Positions 34,301 through 46,150 of a stretch of DNA of 64,000 nucleotides are shown in pieces (position 1 is the stretch's first letter; every line of letters starts with the position of its first letter). Origin of the DNA: Takakia lepidozioides (taxonomy: Eukaryota > Streptophyta > Takakiopsida > Takakiales > Takakiaceae). The notes beneath the pieces were generated by a model. That model worked only from the letters and a program-made list of their open reading frames with translations. It ran no database searches and was not told the DNA's origin. The stretch covers positions 79,712,756 to 79,776,755 of the forward strand of contig CM060731.1 of NCBI GenBank assembly GCA_030704615.1. Reading direction: 5' to 3'. Position numbers and translations under genes: made by a program.

Positions 34301-37300
34301 TGCAGAGGATTCTGTGATAAAGTGGGGATGACTGTTGTTTAGGACTATTCCACATCCTTCCTGATGACCCCCACAATGGTGATGTGGCAGTGTGAACTTA
34401 ATATTCTGATGTCCCATACAAACGTGGGTGGTGTGTTTCTAGATAAAGGACATGGAGGTGCTGGTGGCAGGAGCCATGAGACGAGAGCAGGCAGCTGATG
34501 CTGCCACAAACCGTTTGGCTGCTAAATTTGAGCAGTTGAAGTCCTTGGTACACAATTTCGATCGCCTTTCTCAGCTCTCTCTGTGGCTGTTGCCACCCTT
34601 CTGGTTTGACTGCATGCACGCACTACTGCCTTGATCTGGTTGGAGGGGGAGTTTTTTGGTCCTTCAACAAGGAGGTTGCTGGACTAAAGCTTTTAGTGGC
34701 GTATTTTTTTCCTGTTTCATAGGTCCAGCAGCGTGAGCAAGACGCACAGTGTAGTAAAATGATTCTGCGGTTCAGAGAAGACAGAATTCAGAGATTGGAG
34801 TCCATTTTGGAGGGGAAATTATCAGAGGACTCATATCTTACAGAGGAGATCAAAATGTTACTGGAGGAGGTGCAGCTTTTGCGGGGGCGGATAGACCGCA
34901 ATCCTGAGCTCACTAGGTTTGCAATGGACAACATACGACTTATGGAGCAGCTGCGCGGGTTCTAAACTATTCTCCTTTAAACTTACAGTTTTCTAGAAAT
35001 ATTTTTTATATTTGGAGGACTGTAGCTGGATTTCCAACTACACAGAATTAACTCTACATCATTGATTGATTGATCTCATTGATTTAGGGTTCTAAACTAT
35101 TCTCCTTTAAACTTACAGTTTTCTAGAAATATTTTTTATATTTGGAGGACTGTAGCTAGATTTCCAACTACACAGAATTAACTCTACATCATTGATTGAT
35201 TGATCTCATTGATTGTTTGTGTCCTTCCAAACAGCCAGCATTCAACTTGGAGAAGTTTGGCATGAAACTTAGTGCCAGTACCCCTATGTCCAATACACCT
35301 TCCTAGTTGAGCAAAAGAAGTCCTAACGGTTGTGTTAGTCTTTGAAGCACTTGCTCCAGCAAAAGTAGAACTGTCCCAGCTGCAATTTGAATAAGCAAGC
35401 TAGGTGTATATGTGTTCAGCACTGTTTGTGTGATGAGAAGAGCATTCTGGTTGGGGATGAAGTCTGGCTTAAGGTTTGAATCCATCACTTCGTATGTGCA
35501 GCTATCAAGAATTCTATGACTCCGGAGAGCGGGAGACAATGGTGGAAGAGACCTCATATCTACGAGATCAGGTGAATTTCTGTTACCGGAGAGAGGAGGA
35601 AAAAAGTGAGATTTAGGGTTAGAAGTTCAAGTGCAGAGGGAATGGGAAATAGCATAATAGCTCACAATGGTTTTTGGGAGAATGATGGGCACAGTTGCTG
35701 GAAGTGCTGGATAGCAAGCTTGCACTCGAAGAAGGTGCTGTGGCTCATACAAATGCACAGGTCTAGCCCCTTTCCTCTGTTTCTGTGTTCTTTCGTTCTT
35801 TCTTTGTGGATGGAATCTCTCTAATATGTATTGTTTTGCATCTTTGTTCGTTTGCACAGGCTGATAATTATCGGAGAGAATTAGAGATCTGTTGCAATGA
35901 TCTGAGCACTTGTTTAGAGGCTAATGCACAGATGACAAGGTAATTATGGTGTTGCACTTTGTTTACATTCGCCTGTTGGTTTTATAGAACTGTCTTCCAT
36001 CAATCAAGTGAAATTGAGTCTAACAATGATAACAGCCTACGAACTTGTGAATTGATTAGTATTTAGTGTCTGTTTCTTTCGTAAGCTTTCCAGACAGCGG
36101 GAATTCGATTAGTATTGATGTTAGAACAATTAAGGTTCTAGTATCTGTTCGTTGTCTGTAATCTGATTCCAAGTGAATTTTGCAGACAGCTGCAGGAGCA
36201 CCAGAGTCAAGTTGGACAGTTGCAAATACAGTGCTCTGAACAGCAGCAGGAAATCAGTTTGTTACAGGTGCTCTCTCTCTCTCTCTCTCTTTGATACTGT
36301 TGTCACCCCAGCTGCCACTTATGGCTGCGAGTTCTGGGCACCTGGTATCCCAGTTTCCTGGTGGGAGAAAATTTTGGAACCACTGCAGTCATCTTTCCTC
36401 CAAACAATGCTCGAGGCACAACTCCATCACACATTCTATGGCAGAGTTTGCATGCGTGCCACCTCAACCGAAGCTACCTTTAGGCTTCCAGTATTTCTTA
36501 AAAGGTTACAAGTCCTGAACCCCCCAGGGCTCACTGCAAGGCCCCTCAGAACATCTATCAGGCTCCATACAGCCGCTTCAAGCCCTCTTGGAATGCTGGG
36601 GTGTGCAGATTTTTTTAGCGCAATGGACTCTCTGTTCCTTCCCTGTTTCTTCTGCCACAAAATGCATAAGGGGTGGAAATATGTCCAAACACGATGGTCT
36701 GTACTCATCAGAAGAGTTCTTATGGAACTTCTTGTCAGGCGAACATGGAAGCCGGCCACCCTAACAATGAAACTCCAATTCTAGCGAGAGACATTCATAG
36801 TTCTCCGTGATGATAGAATCTTGAGGCCTAATTACTTATCTGCCCTTTATCTCCCACTCTTCTGAGGGCGTTGGGGAAGGTATTTCTAGAGGATATCTGG
36901 AAAACTCGGACCAATTGCTTGTTTCAAGGTAAGTCATACTACCAACGTCAGCCACTGACAAAGGTAGTTTCTGTCCCTACAGCAAACAACGTCTTATGAG
37001 TACATTCTCTCTCTCTCTCTCTCTCTCGTTCAAGTTTGCATGTGGCCTAGTGCCTCTCTGTGCCTTAATGGCAGTTGAGCTGAGCTGTGGTTAAAAAACT
37101 AACACTGGTGGCTGGGAACCCCACAGAAAGGTTCGGTAGGGGTGGGGTCGGTGCCATAAGGCTATGGAAAGCTAACGTACGCAGGGAATGGCATGAGCAC
37201 ATTCTGCCACCAGATGACCTGCATGAGGCACTTCATCTTCATCTTCATCTTCTTGATGTTTTTAAGTTTTCCTCTTTCTTTCGGTCCATGTTGTAGAATT

Positions 37301-37894
37301 CTTTTCTTTCTTGCTGTGTGTTTCTTGTCTATTTCTTGTTTCTTTCTTTCTCGTCCCCTAAGCTCTTTGAGCTTTCTACGGACGTTATAAGAAGTATTTC
37401 CTTTTGTTTCTATACCATGCCACTCCCGTACGACAGTCTGTAGCATGTGGTACAATGCTATCACTGGCTTCAGAATCTAATTAATGAACATTTTGAAATT
37501 TTAGGGAAGCACGGGACGAGTTGATGAGCTGGAGCTGGAAAGGGCAGTGCACCTGCAAATTATAACAGATCTCAAGGCACAGCTGCAGCAGGTTTCTTGG
37601 CAAAGCTCCTCTTTGCATGGCAGTCATATTGATGAAGCTCCAGATTGTTTACAAGCTTCATAACCCTTTTCTGCTAGTTTCTCTGACGACGGTAAAGGTT
37701 AGTATTAGTGGTAAACAAGTTAGTAAACAACTACATTCTTGGCGACTACAGTCTCATTCTACTTCCCTTTGCAACGATGTAGAGGAAGTTTAGGATTGGC
37801 TTCCTTTAATTTGTTTGAAACATCTCTGTAAACACTGCATTGGCAGAATTGCAAGGAGGAACATGTGATTGGGTTGACCACCAGTTCAGACCAG
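28352..37894 (+). CDS. POK: POK-like kinesin-12, motor domain and first stalk segment (3' half not found)
   Basis: Exons are called at 28352-28772, 29016-29497, 29815-29970, 30417-30500, 30678-30797, 31209-31322, 31600-31692, 32170-32259, 32557-32627, 32791-32865, 33085-33172, 33350-33408, 33761-33824, 33916-33981, 34132-34260, 34443-34547, 34723-34958, 35502-35571, 35695-35760, 35860-35939, 36186-36267, 37505-37591, 37847-37894. They total 962 codons with every junction in phase. An N-terminal S/P-rich region of about 300 residues precedes the motor. Motor motifs are AYGQTGSGKTHT (P-loop), FLEIYNEQITDLLEP, NRESSRSHSVF (switch I), DLAGSER (switch II) and [22 protein letters not shown]. Family: phragmoplast-orienting kinesins. 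The donor at 31323 is GC rather than GT. No stop codon or further coiled-coil exon was found before the TIR element at 38101. Either the gene is truncated or its 3' part is elsewhere. The last 48-nt exon is the least certain. Confidence 0.88.
34957..35216 (+). repeat. 130-bp tandem duplication spanning a splice donor
   Basis: The segment starting GGGTTCTAAACTATTCTCCT at 34957 repeats at 35087. Over 130 bases I see one clear difference inside the unit (CTGGATTT versus CTAGATTT). The first copy contains the exon end and donor at 34958/34959, so the second offers a duplicate donor. Confidence 0.9.
36291..36999 (+). mobile_element. Chimeric LINE-B/LINE-A retrocopy in a CT-repeat
   Basis: 36291-36880 matches LINE-B (FDTVVTPAATYGCEFWAPG... 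to RALG) with frameshifts. Near 36880 it switches to the LINE-A 3' end (TTTCTAGAGGATATCTGGAA to CGTCTTATGAGTACA at 36999). CT runs lie on both sides (36268-36291 and 37001-37027), consistent with a duplicated CT-repeat target. It sits in the intron after kinesin exon 36186-36267. Confidence 0.75.
37340..37410 (+). mobile_element. Solo LINE-B hairpin tail
   Basis: Hairpin AAGCTCTTTGAGCTT at 37370-37384, with diverged flanking sequence of the LINE-B terminal unit. It is the only hairpin copy found outside the first 18.3 kb. Confidence 0.65.
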
Positions 37895-38100
37895 GTGATT
37901 CTTTCCTCTGAGAAGCTTTGCAATATTTTTCATTGTGTGTCTTTAGTATAGCAGACATCATAGCACCTCTATGGCTGTCACTCTTGTCAGTTTCCTTAGT
38001 ACCCGTTTCCAGCACCAACGCTGTGTGTTTCCATTGGTAGTGTGTTTCCAGCACTGGCCCTCTCTATGCCAAGAGGTTCTGCCAATGCTTTTGAATAATC

Positions 38101-38729
38101 AGGGCGGTTCCAGACTAGTGACCGGTCAAATGACTACGCTTTACGATTGGTTGAAAATTCTCCACTACACACTTTCAGACATGGCGTTGTCCGGCGCCCC
38201 AACGTGCCCTGTCATCGCTTTGCATTTGCCACCTCAGTGGACAAAGAACAAAAGATTTGGGGCCATCGCCATTAGCCATCGTCAGTGGGCTAAACCTAAC
38301 TTGGCTTCTCCGGCGGCTTTCTTTGCCTCCTTGTGTCTCTTGGTCTCCTCCTACCTTGCTCTACAGCTCCTCTACAGTGTGAAGCCATGAGTGACAAAGA
38401 CTCCTCTCCAAGTGCAACCAATGACGAGTTTCCAAGTCAACTTTTCCAAGGCTGCATGACCTTCAGTACAGTCAAATCCTTCTTGGCAGTGCATTACCTT
38501 CATTGGCACAAGTGTGCACCTCACTCACTCGAGCACCTGCACAAACCCTAAACAAAAAATAGAGATACACATAGTTTGATTTTGTCCACTTCTTGGTCTG
38601 AAAAGGGGGTTAGGCTTGTCCATTGGCTCCCGGTGGTTCTTGACGACGTAGCATCCCATGAAAGGGATGATGAGCTGGGTAAAAGCCACACTTTCGTGTT
38701 TTGTGTGGTCGCTAGTCTAGAACCGCCCT
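38101..38729. mobile_element. Small terminal-inverted-repeat (MITE-like) element
   Basis: AGGGCGGTTCCAGACTAGTG at 38101 has its inverted partner ending at 38729 (reverse complement AGGGCGGTTCTAGACTAGCG). About 21 of the first 23 bases match. The interior (~580 bp) has no recognisable transposase. I did not find a convincing target-site duplication. It begins 207 bases after the last kinesin exon called. Confidence 0.7.
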
Positions 38730-41269
38730 CAGATGGCGTATATGAAATCTAGCCGGGGAAGCACTTGCCCATTCCCTACTTTACATTGGCCACTTGTCAC
38801 TTTAGATTACGGACCAAGACCAAGAAATATCCATCTGGGTCTCTATATGCCTATTAAAATGTTATTATCATAGAGACGAAAATTGGTGTGTGTAAGGGCC
38901 TCCGACCAAGACCGAAAAAACCTAAAATGAGGTGAATCAGATTCCATCCCATTATCTTCCCCCGATTCAAGATTGATTCTAACTAACAGTCACAATCATT
39001 TGTTTGGGTACTGTCCAAGAATTGGTCCTCCAAACCACCACATGGGATCCTTTATTTTAAACCAAGTCAACAATCTCCCGGCATAATCAACCCCACTTAG
39101 ACATGTCATTCATCAATTTCTTGGTCTTGGTGTACAAGCCCATATGACCAAGAAAATGCCCCAACCAATGGGATTATTGCATTTTGGTAGGTAGTCTTAC
39201 GCAACCCTCAAAATAGGAACAGGTAGAATCACTAATGAAAGGTAACTAACTAAGTAACTATCTGTCTTGTAAATACTATGTAGGAATAAGCAGTAATAAG
39301 AAGAGTCATAATGGAAAAATAAGGTGACTCTCTGATATCTATCGCCAAAAACGACTTCGTCAACTATGAAATATTCGTAGCATCTAAGACCTGATCAATT
39401 TTTGATAACAAACATAGTGATTCAAACACAAAAACTTGTGGAACAGAGTACATGAATAGGTATGAAACTGAAATTTCACTTCATGTCCATGTCCATGCAA
39501 TTTTTTCTTTTTCTTTTTTGGAAGGGGTTGAAGCCTAAGCTTTTTATTGATAAAAGGGGGAAAAAAAAATCCCTAAAGGACCATGAAGCAAACACGCCAA
39601 CAGGCGAGGGATGAACCCAGAAGCAGCAACAAAGAGAGAACCATGCATGTGGATGAAAAACAATTGCTATGACCGAGGAGAAGTCTAAGGACCGGCAAAT
39701 AGAACGAGGGGCTCACGAGATGTTGGAGCCAGCTGTGGCAAAATACCATGCAAAGTATTGTAGGCGAGTCAGATTTAGCTCTGCTTCTTTGAATGTAGGG
39801 TGGTTGGAGGGGTGAGGAAAGGGGGATCACAATATTTGTAAAATTGATGTCATCCTGAAAGGTTTGAGCATATGCAGTATAGAGGCAGCGGGGGCTGTTC
39901 TATATTCAGGGAGATCTTGTTCACCATGCGACTCTCTCCCATCTACTTTTTGCGAGAATGTGGAAGGGAGAGGTGATGTAGAAGGTTGTATCTTCACCTG
40001 GAAGCAAGGAGTGCTGTGCTTGGGTGGTAGATATAAATTTGCCCAGATCAAACATGGAGCTAGTGGGGACAGAATCAGAACTTGTGTGGCAGTGCTCAAG
40101 TGGGCCACAGCCGTGATGATCATACATTTGCAGTCCAGCATGCAGAGATGAAATAACACAACAAAGAAAAAACAAAGAAATCTATCTACAAAGTACCAGG
40201 CAACAACTCCACAAAGACACTGAAAGGTAACACAAAAAGATGTTGCCAGTACAAATTAAAACCTAAACTAGTGAGCTACATCCAGAGTGAGTGCACTCTT
40301 AACATTGATTTGTCAATCAGTCTCAGACCATCAACTTCCTTATTCATGGCAGTGAGAATCTGCCACCACTTCCCACCGATTCCATCAGCTCCTGACTGTG
40401 GGAGTCAGTACGTAAGATACTCCTGCTGTGAAGTAGTTACTGGTGTAGTTAAGGAGTTGCCGAAGGGTAGCTCTCAAGGGATCTTCTGCACCCTGAAGAT
40501 ATACTGGTGGTCACTACTTGGATGCTGAATACCCACCAACCAAAGAAAGAAAAAGCTGAAGGATAAGGAATTATGGAATAAAAAGAAAGGAACTACAGTA
40601 TCCACGGGAATGAGATTCAAACTTCAAAGAACAGAAAAGAACAAAACTTGTGCAAGTGCAACCAATGATAGAGAATGCAAACTTCAAAACTGTCTCGTCA
40701 GCAAACTGTGTAGTGGTCTCAAATACAAACAAACCAGGTGCTAGTGGTGGTTATAACTCGCTGATGCTGTTGTCCCAGGACCTATTCAAGGGCAGATCTC
40801 TAAAATTACAACCAGAGTCAAGTAGAGGAGATACATTTTACACAAGATACGGAGACTAAACGATTGAGATGATGAAAACCAAAACCAAACTCAGCTCAGT
40901 TAGGATATATATAGCTTGGAGACACCAATGCCATCAAACTGAGTTGACCAAAGATAAAAGAGCAAATGAGATTAAACAATTGGCTGCAAATGTGGTTTAG
41001 TGCAGAACAAAACATTTGAAGAACTTCTAACCAAGCATCATAGTTCTTTAAAAGATCAAATAATTACAAAAGACCTGCTCTCGTGGAACTGCCTTGGCTA
41101 ATCTTTTGCCATTCCCTTCAAATGAAAAAGGAGAGCTCATTACCCGTTGTGAGGCCACCACTCCAGCTACAGTTTTGCTTTAATCCCACCTTTTGCCTCA
41201 ACATCTGTTCACCACAATGCAAGCTGAGGTTACCCCACATACCAAAAATCGAGCCCCTCAATGTGAAAT
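38730..41269. other. Intergenic DNA, no gene recognised
   Basis: AT-rich sequence without convincing coding potential on either strand. The last few hundred bases probably hold the 3' UTR of the minus-strand DUF4057 gene. Confidence 0.5.
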
Positions 41270-44200
41270 TTATGTGAGGGCAATGGTGCTTCCACCACCT
41301 GGTGGCTTCCTTATGCCCCCAATGGAGTCTCGGCCTGCAGGCTTGAAATCAGAAAAGATGTCACTGCCGCTCATCTCTCTCAGCTTAGCCTTACTAGGTT
41401 GGTGATGAAGACTCTTTTCTGAGGGCACTCCAACCTCTTCATTGAAAATATCATGACCCGAGAGTTCCGCCTTTTTCTGATCATGGACCCTGCGAGAAAA
41501 TGCTTCAGTCTCATCTCTAGGACCAAACGAGATCTGGGATCGTCCCCCTGCAGGCTGAATCCACACCCAGACAAAGCATCGAAGGACAGTGAGCTGGAAG
41601 GGACTACAACAAGAGGCAACACCAAGTTTTAACCTAGTATAGCAATAGCAACCCCTCACAATGTCACAATGAAACACAAAGTCTTCAGAAAACAGACTCC
41701 AACGAATGAGGTTTCCCATCCACTCCTACTTCCACCCAAGTAAGACCGAGAACCTTCTCACAGACCAGCGAGCCAATGCAGGACGGTTAGGACAGATCCA
41801 TTGCAAAGAACTTTAGTCCAGAATACACCCTATATAATCAATACGAAAAGAAAACCAACCATGCAATTCTGGCAAATTAGAGTCTTTCTTTTGATTACTG
41901 ACATGCAGACATTAATAACTTACATTTGAAACTTTTACCGACGTGCGGACGTTCCGAGGCAGTACTTCATCATGTCCTTTGACTTCTGCCCTAACCTCCT
42001 GAGTCCGAGATGGTTTTGGAGCTTCTGGGGGCGCATCTCCAAAAATATTGTTTCCTTCCAGTTCCTTGTATTTGGCATGGGAGAACCCTCTCCGTGCCGT
42101 AAGGTCATCAGTAGTTTCCACAGTCCCACTTAGCTCCTTCTGTTTAGCTACCTCGGGAATGGTAACAGGCTTTTTTGGTGACTCACACTCCTCACCGCCA
42201 AATGATATTTGGCTGACTCCACCAGCTGGCTGAAATCCCAAGAAAAGTTGTGCAACATGAAGTTTAGTTCTCATTTCTGGCATTAGCAGAACCACCAGAA
42301 GAATTGCATTGAGCCAGTATTACACAAAATTCTGCTCATGACACATCTAAGCTATGGCTCCTGCTTGGGCATTACTCCAGAAGTGGAGAACACATCAGAG
42401 ACTAGTCAATAACAGCTATGCTTCAGTGACTTGACCTGCCCCAAATGAGAGTGATAGATGAATGTGGAAGGTTCTTAGTAAGAAAAAGTAAGTTATCTTT
42501 TCACAAGTGGCTTGGTTTGTATGAGGTGGACAATGGACAGTCATGCCAAGGATTCAGTCGAAATGGTCATTATTTTGAGAGCCCACAGCCAAAACTCCCA
42601 GGATACCTATGGCCTTGGCTTTATTAGACTGGAAGGGGTACAAACATTTCGATGCAGGTCATGTGGAGGACATTTCATTTCTTCAGGCTCCCAATTTACT
42701 TTCGGTGCAGGCGGAGGTGATCGGCAAGGAGAGATAGGGGCACCAAATATGTTGCTTCCTACAAGTTCCCTGGCTTTCGCATTTGAGTTGGGCCGCCTTG
42801 CCTGCTGTACATCCATGACATCTCCTGACCCTCACTTTCATCAATTCTGACAACTCTGTACCGACACATCTTCTTTAGTGAATAGCAGTTATCCTTAGCA
42901 GTTCCACAAGGCTTTAGATCACAAATTAGTGAGAACCCACTTGGGAATGGTATCTTTGGTTACCTATCAGTATGAAGTTCTCCAGATGATTTTTTTTTAG
43001 AAGTGTCCAAGATTGTGGCATTTGTGAAAAAGCTGAGCACAAAATGGGGTTTAAATGAAGTGGTATATGGCTGGAAAAAAGGGAGTGAGATTCCTTCTGG
43101 CCTTCAAAATTTGAGGGCAACATGTCACAATGTGGTGGACTTGTATGTCAGGATGACCTGACCGTGCACTGGTCACTAACATTAGTCTAGAGTCCTTTGC
43201 AAGCAAAAGAGGGCAAGCATTACCTTCTGGCATCGAACACTAGTCCTGTCCAGTGGAGTACCCTTGCCATCCCCTCGATCTGAAGAATCCCCATCAAATA
43301 TTCCATTGCCATTCATCTCCTTTTTCTTTGACTCTGAACCAGGCCTCCTGCCATTTTAATATGAAAGCTATCAACAGAGGTAGCAAACATGCACTTCAGT
43401 GACTGGACCACATCCTAAACACTGTCAACAGGGATAATCAGCAAATACTATTTGACATGAGGTTTATAGTTACCAGATTGATAAAGTAAATTAGAAGGTG
43501 CCCGTGCTGAAAAATGACAGCTCGATGTATAAATTCGCCTACCAATTATTTGAATTTCCTTGCCCTAGGTTCCGGTCACGACTGAAAAGTTTTACAGCCA
43601 TCTCATTGAGCAGGGCCAAAACAACAGAGATAGAGAACTCTTTGAACTTTGGAACAAAGCCTTTGGCATACCAAGGATGTATACATGATAGAGAGAATTT
43701 TTCTCACTCAGAAGCCTGCTAGTTGTTGCTCCGTGCTTACAAGAAGATCAGGTGACTCTTTTAAATACCACACTCTTGCCAGAGACCACCGACCTTGAGA
43801 CTCCAGGTGAACTCACATTGGCAAAATGTCATTGGGAACATGCAAAGGACAAGAGCAGGTTACCTCCTGAGCAAGGCCTCAGCTTCTTCAGCTGAAAGGT
43901 GCTCACCAAACGTTATTGTGCTCACTCCCCCTGCAGGCTACACAACAGACAAACCCTCAGGAAAGTAAGTGTTTGGCCTACAAAGCTGGCAAGATTGTAT
44001 GAACATTGCACCCCTGCAAGCTCACACCGCACTAGCTACCATCAGACTGAAACAGGGTGTGGGAAACTTTAAAAAAGAGCAAAAGTGTATCCATCAAATT
44101 GGGACCCTGTGTCTGACACTTGGGCCAAAGCAGGAAAACGGACTGTCTAACTACTTGATGCTTCCTTTTTTCAGCACAAAAGGAGAGGCTTCCAAAAGCC

Positions 44201-45139
44201 TTGATAGTGACCTTACAACAAAAGAACACTTGTTCTGTGATGCTAAGGGATATCCCAACCATGCAAGGCAATAGATATCCTCTAGAAGCAACGATACAAC
44301 CGATCCCTCCACATCAGTAAAACATTCTCGGGCTGGAGGGAAAGACTGTATTTCAACCAAGAACTCCCACATGGCTTCCACTTCAGTTCATAACGGAGGA
44401 ATGCTACCACCAGCCATAGCATCCATTAACATGACCAAATAGAGAGATTTTTTTCTCTTTCATCGCACTGTACTCAATGCACAATGCCATGTATAGCAAT
44501 GTAAGAAAAGATCTTCTAATCTCAATGCTCGGTAAATAAGGCGTTAATCCATTCATATTATCAACGGTAGACTCAATCTGGTAACACAAGCCACAATATC
44601 CAGTAATATGAGAAAGGGGATTTTGTTCTTTCATGCACTGTCATCAAATGCACAATGCTAACTTATGACACTTCGATGCAAGCAGAGGTCTTCAAGTCTT
44701 ACTCCGGGATTGGCAAGGCCTTACTCCGTTCTTGTTAGCATCCCTTAGAAAAATCTGAATCACACTACTTTCCAGTGAAGCAATTCCAGCAGATCTCTGG
44801 TAGCTCGTAAGGCTTCCTTTCCTACATTTTCCCTTCAGTGCTGTAATTTTATCTCATCCTGTCCTTCTTGCCAGCCAAATAGCAACGATAAACTTCGGCA
44901 CCATCCCTGCGGCATACCTGGTGCATGCGAATAGTGGGCCGGCCGACAGGGCTCTCACAAGTACTCTGATCAGCAGCAGAAAGAAAGGCATTGCTGTCAT
45001 TTGTAGCAGTGTGACGCACTGGTACAGGAGAGCGAGTGGTATCGGGGCCCTCCGACCAACTAAAGAGGTCAAATGTTGTAGCTCCTCCAGGTGGCGTGGC
45101 GCCCCTCTTGCTAGCCGGGCTGCCGTTATCGACCGGCAT
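41270..45139 (-). CDS. DUF4057 family plant protein
   Basis: Six minus-strand exons in transcription order are 45139-44918, 43937-43864, 43347-43224, 42804-42646, 42229-41924 and 41554-41270 (TAA). All are in phase and encode 389 residues. The family is recognised from Arabidopsis proteins such as At1g78150 and At4g39860: an N-terminal PPGGATTFDLFSW block, three PAGG-x-S-x-I-x-FG blocks, several G-x2-IF motifs (GNGIF, GSNIF, GNNIF, GHDIF, GSDIF), SPKKPVTIPEVAKQKELSGT, and a C-terminal RKPPGGGSTIAL. The molecular function is not established to my knowledge. The start was set at the ATG at 45139 (GCAATGC context); an in-frame ATG at 45235 would add 32 residues. Three exons begin exactly at PAGG. 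The acceptor at 42804 is CAGCAG, a tandem site that could add or drop one Gln. Confidence 0.92.
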
Positions 45140-46150
45140 TGCTTTCTCGGGCTCGGATCTAGTAATCTTGGAGATAAATTTGATGACGTGCGTCGACTCT
45201 AACTCCTGCGGAAACTTCTGACCGTTACATATCACATAAAGACTGAAGGAAAACCACTGAAGAAGGTCTACTTAGTTTCAGAAACGCCTCAATACCTCTC
45301 CCCCTGTCTCCTGCGACAGATCTGGATCTGGATGTTCAAACAGCCACAAACCTGAACACAATATCACTCCGTAGACGCGATACTCTGGCGCTTCATTTCA
45401 ACGTCGCTTCTGCTCCGAATCCCTCCAGATTTCCAGGCACTGATATGGTTACCCCCAAATTTAATTGGAACTTGGTTGCAAAGACGAAATGCTGAGCAGT
45501 TACGCGCTTACTGGAGCGAAAAGCTCACTGGAACGAATAAACAACTCAAACCGCTCCCGCTACGACCAAGACGACTCCTAACGCAGCAACGTGGCAGGCA
45601 GCTGTGTTGGCGAAGGCCCAGCAATGTCGGTGACGCGAGCCTGAGCGTTCACAGAGACGAGAGAGGAAGAAGACGAGTCCGGGGCAGAGGCTCGAGACTC
45701 GCTTCTAGGCGCGAAACTGCTTTCTACAGCGGGCTTAACAAACCGTACACTTCCCTTACTCCCAAACCTCCTCTTCCCGTCCCGACGGCGACGATCGCAT
45801 CAGATTCACATCCAACGGGCAGCATGCTCAGAACGTGGATGATAGATTGGATGCTTTGTAAGGAATCCCCCCGCCCCCGGCGGACGGATGAAAAAGGAAG
45901 CCTGGTAAGATTGGGTGGGTGCGGGTGCAGTTGGCCAGACTGGACGGCGCTCAAGGAGCCGTTTTGGTGTTGCGGTTGCTGTGCGTGTAGAGTGCGAGAG
46001 TGTGCGAGCTCGCCTCACACGTGGCAGCGGGCTTGGCAGGCCTGGCGTCACATGGAACCGCCCTGGCGGCCTCTGCCATCTGCGTAGCTGTGCTCGCCAA
46101 TCGCTAGACCCCAATTATCATTCCTCGGATGACCAGGCCCATCTCTCTAT
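45140..46150 (-). promoter_or_regulatory. GC-rich 5' region of the DUF4057 gene
   Basis: CpG- and GC-rich sequence, especially 45540-46090, lies directly upstream of the DUF4057 start and probably contains its 5' UTR and promoter. The long plus-strand open frame here (45476-46087) has no recognisable domain. Confidence 0.4.

Noticed and set aside
37971-38390. 139-codon plus-strand frame overlapping the TIR element
   Set aside because: No domain or splice context; it crosses the element boundary.
45476-46087. 203-codon plus-strand open frame upstream of the DUF4057 gene
   Set aside because: High GC content makes long chance frames, the translation is R/P/S-rich without a domain, and the region is the likely promoter of the opposite gene.
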